A DNA stretch of 64,000 nt from contig DASUAO010000036.1 of the NCBI GenBank assembly GCA_035763745.1, forward strand, positions 1 to 64,000. The letters are read 5' to 3'. Positions 25,307-33,586 of this stretch are shown piece after piece. Origin of the DNA: DASUAO01 sp035763745 (GTDB lineage Bacteria; Actinomycetota; Acidimicrobiia; IMCC26256; PALSA-555). Made by a program: the position numbers and the translations under genes. Positions within the stretch are counted from its first letter, which is position 1. Each line of letters opens with the position of its first letter. The notes below the pieces were generated by a model. That model ran no database searches. It was not told where the DNA came from and saw nothing but the letters and a program-made list of their open reading frames with translations.

Positions 25307-26482
25307 ATGGAGTTCCGTCGGATCAACGCGCTCCCCCCGTACGTGCTCGCGACGATCGACGGGCTGAAGCTCGAGGCGCGCCGCGCCGGGGTCGACGTGA
25401 TCGACCTCGGGTTCGGGAACCCGGACCTCCCACCGTCGGATCTCGCGGTCGACAAGCTGTGCGAGGCGGTGCGCAACCCTCGCAATCACCGCTACTCCTC
25501 GAGCCGGGGCATCCCGAAGCTCCGGCTCGCGATCACCGACCTGTACCGCCGCCGCTTCGGTGTCGACCTCGACCCAGAGACCCAGGCCTGCACGACGATC
25601 GGTGCCAAAGAGGGCTTCTCGCACCTGATGTGGGTGCTGTTGGGCCCCGGCGACGCGGCGATGGTGCCCAGCCCGTCGTATCCGATCCACATCTGGGGTC
25701 CGCTCTTCGCCGGCGCCGAGATCCGCCACGTGCGACTCGGCCCCGAGCAGGACTTCTTCGACAACCTGCTCGAGTCCTGGGAGGACTCCTGGCCTCGCCC
25801 GAAGGTCATCGTCCTCTCCTTCCCACACAACCCGACGACGGCGTGCGTCGATCTCGCGTTCATGCAGCGCATGGTCGACTTCGCCCGCGAGCACGACGTG
25901 TTCCTCGTCCACGACTTCGCGTACGCGGACCTCGGCTTCGACGGCTACGACCCGCCGTCGATCCTCCAGGTCCCGGGTGCCGACGACGTCGCGGTCGAGC
26001 TCTACACGCTCACGAAGTCCTTCTCGATGGCCGGATGGCGCGTCGGCTTCCTGCTCGGCAACGCGGAGATGGTCGCGGCGCTCGCGAAGCTCAAGAGCTA
26101 CCTCGACTACGGGACGTTCCAGCCGATCCAGATCGCCGCCACCGTCGCCATGAACGAGACGCCCGACTTCCCGATCGAGGTGAACGCCGTCTACAAGCGA
26201 CGCCGTGATGCGCTGATCGGCGGCCTCGCCCGCGCGGGGTGGGAGGTCGAAGCCCCCCAAGGGACGATGTTCGTGTGGGCGCCGATCCCCGAGCCCTACG
26301 AGGAGCTCGGCAGCCTCGAGTTCGCGAAGCTGCTCGTGCGCGAGGCGCGCGTCGCGGCCTCGCCCGGGGTCGGCTTCGGCCCAGGCGGTGAGGGATTCGT
26401 CCGGTTCGCGCTCGTCGAGAACGAGCAGCGCATCGGCCAGGCCACGCTCAACCTCAAGCGGGCGCTCACCAAGCTCGGCTGA
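25307..26482 (+). CDS. alaC: alanine-synthesising aminotransferase, AlaC-like
   Basis: This 391-residue class I PLP aminotransferase matches E. coli AlaC along its whole length from memory: INALPPYVLATIDGLK, SSRGIPKLRLAI, GAKEGFSHLMW, PSPSYPIHIWG and VHDFAYADLGFDGY. The PLP Lys is K237 in TLTKSFSMAGWR. It transfers the amino group of glutamate to pyruvate, giving alanine. LL-diaminopimelate aminotransferase is a relative, so some ambiguity remains. The gene stands alone with a leaderless-type promoter and is followed by a decayed gene remnant. Confidence 0.88.
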   Translation: MEFRRINALPPYVLATIDGLKLEARRAGVDVIDLGFGNPDLPPSDLAVDKLCEAVRNPRNHRYSSSRGIPKLRLAITDLYRRRFGVDLDPETQACTTIGAKEGFSHLMWVLLGPGDAAMVPSPSYPIHIWGPLFAGAEIRHVRLGPEQDFFDNLLESWEDSWPRPKVIVLSFPHNPTTACVDLAFMQRMVDFAREHDVFLVHDFAYADLGFDGYDPPSILQVPGADDVAVELYTLTKSFSMAGWRVGFLLGNAEMVAALAKLKSYLDYGTFQPIQIAATVAMNETPDFPIEVNAVYKRRRDALIGGLARAGWEVEAPQGTMFVWAPIPEPYEELGSLEFAKLLVREARVAASPGVGFGPGGEGFVRFALVENEQRIGQATLNLKRALTKLG

Positions 26483-26524
26483 CGCGACGCGCGATCGGCC
26501 CTCGCAACCCCGGGCGGGCCGTCG

Positions 26525-26765
26525 TGGTCTGAGCCCCGATCCCCGCTGCTCATCGGGAAGCGTCGCATGACGTTCGCGGCCAAGGCCGAGTACTTCGACA
26601 AGGCCCGGACCCGCTGGTTCTTCCGCGGCGTCGGACAGATCCCGATCCGGCGAGAGGGCGGGAGCGCCACTCAGCGGGCCCTCGAAGCCTCCGAGGTACT
26701 CGAGCGGGGTGGCGTCTTCGTTCGAGTCCCGTCCGGTCACCCGCGTCGCCTGACCCGGCGCGGGC
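26525..26765 (+). pseudogene. plsC (1-acyl-glycerol-3-phosphate acyltransferase) remnant
   Basis: The frame through 26567 reads PLLIGKRRMTFAAKAEYFD, then FFRGVGQIPIRREGG and RALEASEVLERGGVF. These are the central blocks of PlsC-type acyltransferases. The N-terminal H-x4-D motif is absent, and the usual YPEGTRS block is replaced by an unrelated reading (VRVPSGHPRR), as after a frameshift or deletion. Only about 80 of some 230 codons remain. The rest of the 298-base gap between the aminotransferase and glycerol kinase genes holds nothing else clear. Its place beside glpK is consistent with a former glycerolipid gene. Confidence 0.6.
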
Positions 26766-26780
26766 GCGCCGACTTCCCGC

Positions 26781-28271
26781 TCAGGTGGGCGCCGCCCATC
26801 CGCGCGACCGCTCCACAGCCCGGGTCCACTCCGCGTAGCCCGCGGCGACGGTGTCGCCGGGGTCGGGCTCGAACGACGCCTCGCTCGACCAGGCCGCGGC
26901 GGCGTCGGTCGGGGAGCTCCAGACGCCCTCCGAGATGCCGGCCAGGTACGCCGCGCCGAGTGCCGTCGTCTCCTCGACGGCCGGGCGACGCACCGGGACG
27001 TCGAGCGCGTCGGCCTGGAGTCGGCACAGCAGATCCATGACGCTCGCCCCGCCGTCGACCCGTAGCTCGGTGACGGGATGACCCGCCGCGGCGGTCATGG
27101 CATCCACCACGTCGCGCGTCTGCCACACCATCGAGTCCACCACGGCGCGCACGAGATGCGCGCGGGTGGTGCCGCGCGTGATGCCGAGCACCGTGCCGCG
27201 GGCGTACGGGTCCCAGTACGGCGAGCCCAGGCCGGTCAACGCGGGCACGAACACGACGCCACCGGAGTCGGGGACGCTCGACGCGAGCGCCTCGGTCTCC
27301 GACGCGTCGTCGATGATCCCGAGTCCGTCGCGCAGCCACTGGATGGCCGCCCCGGTGACGAAGATCGACCCCTCGAGTGCGTACGTGAACGTGTCCCCGA
27401 GCGCCCACGCCACGGTGGTCAGGAGCCCGGGCACGGGCTCCGGGCAGGCGTCGCCCACGTTCATGAGAACGAACGACCCCGTCCCGTAGGTGTTCTTGGT
27501 CATGCCGGGTTCGAAGCACGCCTGGCCGAACAGAGCCGCCTGCTGGTCACCCGCGATCCCGGCGACGGGTACCGCCAGCCCCGCCGCGCAGTCGCCCACG
27601 GTCGTCCCGAAGCGTCCGCTGCTCGGCAGCACCTCGGGGAGCAAGGTGGGCGCGAGGCCGAACAGCTCGAGCAGCTCGTCGGACCAGGCGCGCGCCCCGA
27701 CGTCGTACAGCATCGTGCGGCTGGCGTTCGACGGATCGGTTGCGTGCACGCCGCCGTCGACACCCCCGGTGAGGCGCCAGAGGATCCACGAGTCGATCGT
27801 CCCGAACGCGAGGTCGGGATGCGCGACCACGCCGCCCGGGCCGAGCAGCCATTCGAGCTTCGTCCCCGAGAAGTAGGGGTCGAGGACGAGGCCGGTTCGG
27901 GCGCGGACGAGCGGCTCGGCACCGGCGTCGCGCAGCTCGTCGCAGCGCGTCGCGGTGCGACGGTCCTGCCAGACGATGGCGCGATGGGGCACCGCGCCCG
28001 TCCTTCGATCCCACAGGACGGTCGTCTCCCGCTGGTTCGTGATCCCGATCCCGGCCACCACGACGCGGAGGTCGCGCAGCCGATCCACGACCTCGCCGAG
28101 TGTGGCGAGCGTGGCCGACCAGATCTCCTCGGGGTCGTGCTCGACCCAGCCGGGGCGAGGGAAGTGCTGCGGGAACTCGCGGTACGCCGACGCGTGCAGG
28201 GCGCCGTGGGCGTCGAACGCGAGCGTGCGGACCCCCGTGGTGCCGGCATCGACCGAGAGGACGACGGCCAT
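26781..28271 (-). CDS. glpK: glycerol kinase
   Basis: This 496-residue FGGY kinase starts with LSVDAGTTGVRTLAFD, has GITNQRETTVLWDRRTG and IVWQDRRT, and the C-terminal ATP-site GSPYWDPYARG and VDGGASVMDLLCRLQAD. It converts glycerol and ATP to glycerol-3-phosphate. Length and motifs are those of a full GlpK. The ATG is three bases after the stop of the upstream PH-like gene, so the two are co-transcribed from a leaderless promoter at 28791. No glycerol facilitator or glycerol-3-phosphate dehydrogenase gene is adjacent. Confidence 0.92.
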   Translation of the reverse strand: MAVVLSVDAGTTGVRTLAFDAHGALHASAYREFPQHFPRPGWVEHDPEEIWSATLATLGEVVDRLRDLRVVVAGIGITNQRETTVLWDRRTGAVPHRAIVWQDRRTATRCDELRDAGAEPLVRARTGLVLDPYFSGTKLEWLLGPGGVVAHPDLAFGTIDSWILWRLTGGVDGGVHATDPSNASRTMLYDVGARAWSDELLELFGLAPTLLPEVLPSSGRFGTTVGDCAAGLAVPVAGIAGDQQAALFGQACFEPGMTKNTYGTGSFVLMNVGDACPEPVPGLLTTVAWALGDTFTYALEGSIFVTGAAIQWLRDGLGIIDDASETEALASSVPDSGGVVFVPALTGLGSPYWDPYARGTVLGITRGTTRAHLVRAVVDSMVWQTRDVVDAMTAAAGHPVTELRVDGGASVMDLLCRLQADALDVPVRRPAVEETTALGAAYLAGISEGVWSSPTDAAAAWSSEASFEPDPGDTVAAGYAEWTRAVERSRGWAAPT

Positions 28272-28274
28272 GCG

Positions 28275-28784
28275 TCAGCGCTTGTCCCGGAAGGCCTCGG
28301 TGGGGGCCGGGAACTCGCTGGTCGCGACCGGGATGGCCTCGGCGCTCGCGGCGGCCGGCGGCGGGGCAGCGGTCGCGGCGGCCTCGGCCCCGGTCGTGGC
28401 CGACCGGTCGAGGGCACGAACCAGTGCGGCACCGAGCGCGCGGTTGCGGGGCCGGAACTCGAAGACGAGGGGGACATCGCCCGCGCCGCTGACCGTGACC
28501 TGGGAGAGGAGCCGGCGGGTGCGGACCCGAACGAGCTCGAGGGTCTCGAAGCGCTTGCCGAGTGAGAGGGACCCCGCGGTTCGCCCGCGGCCCTCGAAGA
28601 CGAGGAGGCGGCGGTTGGTGAGCACGAGCAGGTACTGGTGCCGGGCCAGGAAGAGGAGCGGCACCCCGAGCCGCTGACGCGTGGCCCAGCATCGACCGGA
28701 CGTCGCGATCTCCTCGCCGGTACCCAGTGCCGGGGTCGCCAGCTCGTGGATCCGCTTGGTGAGTCGGCGACCGGGATTCGGCAC
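28275..28784 (-). CDS. PH-like domain hypothetical protein
   Basis: This 169-residue protein has a beta-rich core of about 110 residues resembling bacterial PH-like domains: HQYLLVLTNRRLLVFEG, then a series of short strands (FETLELVRVRTRRLLSQVTV). The C-terminal 50 residues are Ala/Pro-rich and probably disordered. There is no signal peptide. The GTG at 28784 lies six bases after TATCCT on the minus strand and has no ribosome binding site, so it is likely leaderless. It leads a two-gene operon with glpK. Function is unknown. Confidence 0.7.
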   Translation of the reverse strand: MPNPGRRLTKRIHELATPALGTGEEIATSGRCWATRQRLGVPLLFLARHQYLLVLTNRRLLVFEGRGRTAGSLSLGKRFETLELVRVRTRRLLSQVTVSGAGDVPLVFEFRPRNRALGAALVRALDRSATTGAEAAATAAPPPAAASAEAIPVATSEFPAPTEAFRDKR

Positions 28785-28790
28785 GCTTCG

Positions 28791-28796
28791 AGGATA
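28791..28796 (-). promoter_or_regulatory. leaderless-type -10 box (TATCCT)
   Basis: On the minus strand TATCCT is followed by six bases and the GTG start at 28784. It is the likely promoter of the PH-like gene and glpK. Confidence 0.55.
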
Positions 28797-28859
28797 CCGG
28801 GCGTGCCGCGCCTGCGAGACTCGCTGGAGGCGAACCAGGCTCGTGAGCAGAGGAGTGGC

Positions 28860-29888
28860 ATGCGCATCGGAGTGCTGACCGGAGGCGGCGACTGTCCGGG
28901 GCTGAACGCGGTGATCCGCGCGGTGATCCGCAAGGGCGACGGCGAGTACGGCCACCAGATCGTCGGGTTCGGCCACGGCTGGCGGGGGCTGATCGAGGGC
29001 GAGCCACGCGAGCTCGACCTGGCCTCGTCCCGCGGGATCCTCCGGAGGGGAGGGACGATCCTCGGCACGTCCCGCACCAATCCGTACCAGCGCGACGGCG
29101 GCGTCGCCGCGGTCCTCGCCACGCTCGAGACCGAGCGCATCGATGCGCTCATCGCGATCGGGGGAGAGGACACGCTCGGGGTCGCCCATCGGCTCGGTGA
29201 GGAAGGCGTTCGTTGCATCGGCGTCCCGAAGACCATCGACAACGACCTGTCGGCCACCGACGTGACGTTCGGGTTCAACACTGCCGTGCAGATCGCGTCC
29301 GACGCGCTCGACCGGCTCCACACCACGGCCGAGAGCCACGACCGGGTGCTCGTGGTCGAGGTGATGGGTCGTCATGCCGGTTGGATCGCGCTGCACTCGG
29401 GGCTCGCCGGAGGCGCCGACGTGATCCTCATCCCCGAGCAGCCCTTCGACATCGACGCGGTGTGCGACCGACTCCGGCACCGGTCGGCGCAGGGCTCGCA
29501 CTCCTCGATCGTCGTGGCCGCCGAGGGCGCGGTGCCGCGCGCCGGGACGATGGCCACGCAGGAGGCCGGGGTCGACGAATTCGGCCACGTGCGCCTGGGC
29601 GGGATCGCCAACCTCCTCGGACCGGAGATCGAGGCCCGGACCGGCTTCGAGACGCGCGTCGTGGTGCTCGGCCACCTGCTGCGGGGTGGGACGCCGACCG
29701 CGTTCGACCGCATCCTCGCCACGCGATTCGGGCTCGAGGCGATCGACGCCGCGCACGAGGGTGACGGCGACGTGATGACCGCGCTGCACGGCACCGACGT
29801 GGTGCGGGTGCCGCTCGCCGACGCGGTGGGCACCCTCAAGACCGTCCCACCCGAGCGCGTCGCCGAGGCGGAGGTGTTCTTCGGATGA
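28860..29888 (+). CDS. pfkA: 6-phosphofructokinase, probably pyrophosphate-dependent
   Basis: This 342-residue PfkA-family enzyme begins GVLTGGGDCPGLNAVIR and contains PKTIDNDL with the catalytic Asp, MGRHAGWIA and LGHLLRGGTPTAFDR. The donor-site motif is GGEDT with Asp at residue 104, and Lys at residue 124 precedes TIDND. ATP-type enzymes such as E. coli PfkA have Gly at both, while Asp and Lys mark pyrophosphate-using members such as that of Amycolatopsis methanolica. It therefore probably makes fructose-1,6-bisphosphate from PPi, reversibly. The ATG follows AGAGGAG. Its stop overlaps the tesB start (ATGA). Confidence 0.9.
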   Translation: MRIGVLTGGGDCPGLNAVIRAVIRKGDGEYGHQIVGFGHGWRGLIEGEPRELDLASSRGILRRGGTILGTSRTNPYQRDGGVAAVLATLETERIDALIAIGGEDTLGVAHRLGEEGVRCIGVPKTIDNDLSATDVTFGFNTAVQIASDALDRLHTTAESHDRVLVVEVMGRHAGWIALHSGLAGGADVILIPEQPFDIDAVCDRLRHRSAQGSHSSIVVAAEGAVPRAGTMATQEAGVDEFGHVRLGGIANLLGPEIEARTGFETRVVVLGHLLRGGTPTAFDRILATRFGLEAIDAAHEGDGDVMTALHGTDVVRVPLADAVGTLKTVPPERVAEAEVFFG

Positions 29889-30790
29889 CCGAGGCGCTCG
29901 AAGCGGGACGGGCGCTCGCCGACCTCCTCGTGCTCCTCGAGCTCGAGCCGCTGGAGGTGAACCTGTTCCGGGGGATCAGCCCCGACGAGGACCAGCAGCG
30001 CGTGTTCGGCGGTCAGGTCGCGGCGCAGGCACTCGTCGCCGCCGGTCGGACCGTCGACGGGGAACGGCCTGTCCACTCGCTTCACTCGTACTTCCTGCGA
30101 CCGGGCGACCCGAACGTGCCGATCGTGTACGAGGTCGACCGCATCCGTGACGGCCGGTCGTTCACGACCCGTCGGGTCGTCGCGATCCAACACGGGCGCG
30201 CGATCTTCAACCTGGCCGCGTCGTTCCAGATCGTCGAACCGGGCCCCGACCACCATCTGCCGATGCCCGACGTCCCCGAACCCGAGTCGCTGCCCACGTA
30301 TCGGGAGCGGCTGGAGCCGCACCTCGACCGGTTCAGCGAGGGCATGGCGGAGTGGCTGGGTCGGGAGCGCCCGATCGACTCGCGCCCGACCGAGGCGCCG
30401 CACTGGCTCGAGCCGTTGCCGCGGTCGCCGGCGCAGGACGTGTGGATCCGCGCGAACGGCACGTTGCCCGACGACCCGCTCCTGCACGCGTGCGTCGTCG
30501 CGTACGCATCGGATCTCTCGTTGCTCGACACGGCGACGCTCCCGCACGCGATCGGTCACGACGGCCAGTTCCAGATGGCGAGCCTCGACCACGCGATGTG
30601 GTTCCACCGCCCGTTCCGGGCCGACGAATGGCTCCTCTACCACCAGATGAGCCCGTCCGCGAGCAACGCGCGCGGGCTCGCGCTCGGCCACGTGTTCTGC
30701 CACGACGGCACGCTCGCGATCACGGTCATGCAGGAGGGCCTCCTGCGGCCGGTCGGTCCCGCCGGGCCGGGCCCGGCCGGGCCTGAGTGA
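29885..30790 (+). CDS. tesB: acyl-CoA thioesterase II
   Basis: This 301-residue double-hotdog thioesterase has VFGGQVAAQALVAA, HSLHSYFLRPGD, RSFTTRRVVAIQ and, in the second half, SLDHAMWFHRPFRADEW with the Asp of the active site. It hydrolyses medium- and long-chain acyl-CoA to free acid and CoA in the cytosol. The ATG overlaps the phosphofructokinase stop. The gene ends in a Gly/Pro tail coded by GC-rich repeats; the 15 bases ending at the stop region are copied just downstream (30791-30805). Confidence 0.9.
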   Translation: MTEALEAGRALADLLVLLELEPLEVNLFRGISPDEDQQRVFGGQVAAQALVAAGRTVDGERPVHSLHSYFLRPGDPNVPIVYEVDRIRDGRSFTTRRVVAIQHGRAIFNLAASFQIVEPGPDHHLPMPDVPEPESLPTYRERLEPHLDRFSEGMAEWLGRERPIDSRPTEAPHWLEPLPRSPAQDVWIRANGTLPDDPLLHACVVAYASDLSLLDTATLPHAIGHDGQFQMASLDHAMWFHRPFRADEWLLYHQMSPSASNARGLALGHVFCHDGTLAITVMQEGLLRPVGPAGPGPAGPE

Positions 30791-30805
30791 CCGGCCGGGC
30801 CTGAG
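30773..30805 (+). repeat. 15-bp direct repeat around the tesB stop
   Basis: ccggccgggcctgag occurs at 30773-30787 and 30791-30805, separated by three bases. The first copy codes the last TesB residues just before the stop. The G/C-rich copies could form a hairpin after tesB, but this is not clear. Confidence 0.7.
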
Positions 30806-30839
30806 CGGACGCCCTGATCAGACGAGGGGGGAACGCCGG

Positions 30840-30845
30840 TACGCT
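30840..30845 (+). promoter_or_regulatory. leaderless-type -10 box (TACGCT)
   Basis: TACGCT ends six bases before the GTG of the threonine aldolase gene; no ribosome binding site is present. Confidence 0.5.
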
Positions 30846-30851
30846 CCGAGG

Positions 30852-31907
30852 GTGCCGGGTCCTCACTACCGCGTCGATCTGCGCTCCGACACCGTCACCA
30901 CGCCCACGCCCGAGATGCGCGCGGCGATGGCCGACGCCGACGTCGGCGACGACGGCTACGGCGAGGACCCGACGGTCAACCGTCTCGAGTCGCTCGCTGC
31001 GGCACTGCTCGGGACCGAGTCGGCCCTGTTCACGCCGTCGGGGCGCATGGCGAACCAGCTCGCGCTCATGGTGCTCGGCGTGCGGGGGACCGAGGTGCTG
31101 TGCGGCGCACGGAGCCACGTCTTCCGCTACGAGCAGGCGTCGGCGGCCGGCAACGCCGGCGTGCAGCTGCATCCCCTTCCCGACGAGGACGGGCTCCTCG
31201 GGGTCGGTGTGCTCGACGCGGTGCTCGCCGACCAGGCCCACCACGTCGCCCCGATCTCGATGGTGACGCTCGAGAACACGCACATGCCCGCGCACGGTCG
31301 CCCGTGGCCGCTCGACCACCTCGACGAGGTGATCGCTGCCGCCCGCGCCCACGGGCTGGCGGTGCACCTCGACGGAGCTCGGGTCTGGAACGCCGCGGTC
31401 GCGACCGGCGCCGCGCCCGACCGGCTCGCGCGCGACTGCGACACGGTGATGTTCTGCTTGTCGAAGGGGCTGGGCGCGCCGGTCGGATCGTTGCTCTGCG
31501 GCCCGTCCGCCGTGATCGCCGGGGCGCGTGACGAGCGTGGGCGGCTCGGTGGCGGGATGCGCCAGGGCGGGGTCGTCGCGGCAGCGGGGATCGTCGCTCT
31601 CGAGACGATGGTCGAGCGCCTCGCCGACGATCACGTGCGTGCGCGTCGCCTGGCGACGTTGCTCGCCGAACGATTCGAGGGGTGCGTCGATCCGGCGGCG
31701 ATCGAGACGAACATCGTGTGCGTCCCGCTCGAGCGCCTCCCGGAGCGCGTCGTCGAGCGACTTGCCGAGCGTGGCGTTCGCTGCGGCACGATCGACGCCC
31801 GGACCGCACGTTTCGTGACGCACAAGGACGTCGACGATGCCGACATCGACCACGTCCGCGACGCGCTCGACGAGATCGTTGCCGAGCACGGGCGCGCGAC
31901 CACATGA
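30852..31907 (+). CDS. ltaE: low-specificity threonine aldolase
   Basis: This 351-residue PLP enzyme has the beta-eliminating lyase pattern: VDLRSDTVTTPTPEMRAAM at the N-terminus, GDDGYGEDPTVNRLE, LENTHMPAHGRPWP, AVHLDGARVWNAA with the PLP-binding Asp, and the Schiff-base Lys in FCLSKGLGAPVGSLLCG. It splits threonine (or allo-threonine) into glycine and acetaldehyde. The GTG start lies six bases after a -10 box, so the mRNA is likely leaderless. It is a single-gene unit between tesB and a LmbE-type gene. Confidence 0.9.
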   Translation: MPGPHYRVDLRSDTVTTPTPEMRAAMADADVGDDGYGEDPTVNRLESLAAALLGTESALFTPSGRMANQLALMVLGVRGTEVLCGARSHVFRYEQASAAGNAGVQLHPLPDEDGLLGVGVLDAVLADQAHHVAPISMVTLENTHMPAHGRPWPLDHLDEVIAAARAHGLAVHLDGARVWNAAVATGAAPDRLARDCDTVMFCLSKGLGAPVGSLLCGPSAVIAGARDERGRLGGGMRQGGVVAAAGIVALETMVERLADDHVRARRLATLLAERFEGCVDPAAIETNIVCVPLERLPERVVERLAERGVRCGTIDARTARFVTHKDVDDADIDHVRDALDEIVAEHGRATT

Positions 31908-31987
31908 GCCGGGCGCAGACGACGGGACCCGACGAGCGGGCGGCGACGATGCGGGCCGCACGCAGCCGCGTCTGGTAGCCCGGTCTC

Positions 31988-32704
31988 ATGGCAGTCGTCG
32001 ACGACGTCCCCGCGAGCGCGCTCGCGATCTACGCGCACCCCGACGATCCGGAGATCTCCGCGGGCGGCACGCTTGCCCGATGGGCCGGGGCCGGCGCCGA
32101 CGTCCGGGTGCTCATCACGACCCGTGGCGACAAGGGGACGCCCGACCCCGACGCGGACCTCGCGGCGGTGGCCGCCCGCAGGGTCGAGGAGACCGCGGCC
32201 TCGGTCGAGGTGCTGGGGCTCGCGGGGCACGTCCACCTCGACCACGGCGACGGCGAGATCGACGAGCCCCGCCTCCGGGAGGAGATCGTCCGTCATGTGC
32301 GCACGCTGCGGCCCGAGGTCGTGCTCGGCCCCGACCCGACCGCCGTGTTCTTCGGCGACTCCTACATCAACCACCTCGACCACCGGGTGACCGGGTGGGC
32401 CGTCCTCGACGCGGTCGCGCCCGCGGCCGGGAACGCGCACTACTACCCCGAGCACCGACAGCTCGGTCTCGACGTCCACCAGGTCCGCAGCGTGTACCTC
32501 TCGGGCACGCTCGAGCCCAACTGCTGGGTCGACATCAGCGCGACGCTGGAGCGGAAGATCGACGCGCTCTTCTGCCACGAGAGCCAGCTCGCCGAGACGG
32601 GAGACTGGTTCCGCGAGTTCCTGCGTCAGAGTGCCGAGGAGGCAGGGCGCGCGGCCGGGGTGCCCCACGCGGAGTCGTTCCGGCGGATCAGCACGGGCGG
32701 GTGA
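31988..32704 (+). CDS. LmbE/PIG-L-family deacetylase
   Basis: This 238-residue zinc-dependent N-acetylglucosaminide deacetylase-type protein has the metal motif YAHPDDPEISAGG near residue 15 and the third ligand region INHLDHRVTG. The family includes MshB and Mca of mycothiol metabolism, but the exact substrate cannot be told here; it lacks the length of MshB (about 300). A TAGCCC element lies six bases upstream of the ATG, similar to other leaderless starts in the window. It stands alone. Confidence 0.85.
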   Translation: MAVVDDVPASALAIYAHPDDPEISAGGTLARWAGAGADVRVLITTRGDKGTPDPDADLAAVAARRVEETAASVEVLGLAGHVHLDHGDGEIDEPRLREEIVRHVRTLRPEVVLGPDPTAVFFGDSYINHLDHRVTGWAVLDAVAPAAGNAHYYPEHRQLGLDVHQVRSVYLSGTLEPNCWVDISATLERKIDALFCHESQLAETGDWFREFLRQSAEEAGRAAGVPHAESFRRISTGG

Positions 32705-32740
32705 CCCGGGTCGCGCGCGCGACGGCGTCGGGACCGTGTG

Positions 32741-33043
32741 TCAGCGCGGCTTGACCCGCCACTCGCCCATCGCCCGGAGCACCAGGACCGCCACGATCCC
32801 GACGCCGCCGGCCGCGAGCACCGATCCGATCACGACGCCCAGGAGCTTCGACGCCTGGCAGTCTCCCTCGCACCCCACGTCGACGAGTCCGTAGGCGATG
32901 ATCCCGCCGAAGATCCCGGCGAGGACGACGCTGAAGAACGACACGAGGAACGCGGCGCGCGACGGCATCTGTGGTGGTGCCTCGCGCGAGGGGGAGTCGT
33001 CGTCCGGCGCACGGTCGGGTGCATCGTCGTGGGGTGTGGCCAT
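32741..33043 (-). CDS. hypothetical two-helix membrane protein
   Basis: This 100-residue protein has an acidic, proline-rich N-terminus (about 25 residues) and two hydrophobic segments (AAFLVSFFSVVLAGIFGGII and LLGVVIGSVLAAGGVGIVAV). Two Cys lie in the short loop between them (CEGDC). I recognise no family. On the minus strand TACGAT ends six bases before its ATG, fitting a leaderless transcript. It is divergent from the Nudix gene. Confidence 0.65.
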   Translation of the reverse strand: MATPHDDAPDRAPDDDSPSREAPPQMPSRAAFLVSFFSVVLAGIFGGIIAYGLVDVGCEGDCQASKLLGVVIGSVLAAGGVGIVAVLVLRAMGEWRVKPR

Positions 33044-33072
33044 GGCCCGATCGTACGGTGACAACGGACCGG

Positions 33073-33078
33073 TAGGCT
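33073..33078 (+). promoter_or_regulatory. leaderless-type -10 box (TAGGCT)
   Basis: TAGGCT ends seven bases before the GTG start of the Nudix gene. The opposite-strand TACGAT (33050-33055) serves the divergent membrane protein gene in the same gap. Confidence 0.5.
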
Positions 33079-33085
33079 CGCCGGA

Positions 33086-33586
33086 GTGCGGGAATGGCTC
33101 GTCGGTGGAGCGCTGGTGGAAGCGCCGACCGGTGTACTGCTGGTCCGGAACGTCCGTCGCGGCGGCGCGACCGACTGGAGCACTCCCGGTGGCGTCATCG
33201 ACGCCGAGGACCCATCGTTGCTCGCAGGCCTCACGCGCGAGGTCCTCGAGGAGACCGGGTTGCAGGTCACGAGCTGGGAGGGCCCGATCTACGAGGTCCG
33301 GGCCGTCGCCGTCGACCTGGAGTGGACCCTCCGCGTGGAGGTGCACCGTGCGTTGGCGTACGAAGGCGAGCTGCGGGTCGAGGATCCCGACGGCATCGTG
33401 GTCGAGGCTGCCTTCCTGTCGGGGCACGAGTGCGAGGCGCGCCTCGCCGACGGAGCGCCGTGGGTCCACGAGCCGCTGTGCACGTGGCTCCGGGAGCGGT
33501 GGGGGCCCGACGAGGCGCGTGGCTTCTCCTATGACGTGATCGGGACGTCGCGCGCGGGGCTCCAGGTCCGGCGCGTCGGATCATGA
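33086..33586 (+). CDS. Nudix hydrolase
   Basis: This 166-residue protein has a Nudix box near residues 35-60: GGVIDAE followed by TREVLEETGL. Compared with the consensus G-x5-E-x7-REUxEExGU there are two extra residues between the first Glu and REV, but the metal-binding REVLEE is intact. Nudix proteins hydrolyse nucleoside diphosphates linked to another group; the substrate is unknown. The GTG start is likely leaderless. Its stop overlaps the dinB start (ATGA), so a role in nucleotide-pool or damage response beside DNA polymerase IV is possible. Confidence 0.85.
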   Translation: MREWLVGGALVEAPTGVLLVRNVRRGGATDWSTPGGVIDAEDPSLLAGLTREVLEETGLQVTSWEGPIYEVRAVAVDLEWTLRVEVHRALAYEGELRVEDPDGIVVEAAFLSGHECEARLADGAPWVHEPLCTWLRERWGPDEARGFSYDVIGTSRAGLQVRRVGS

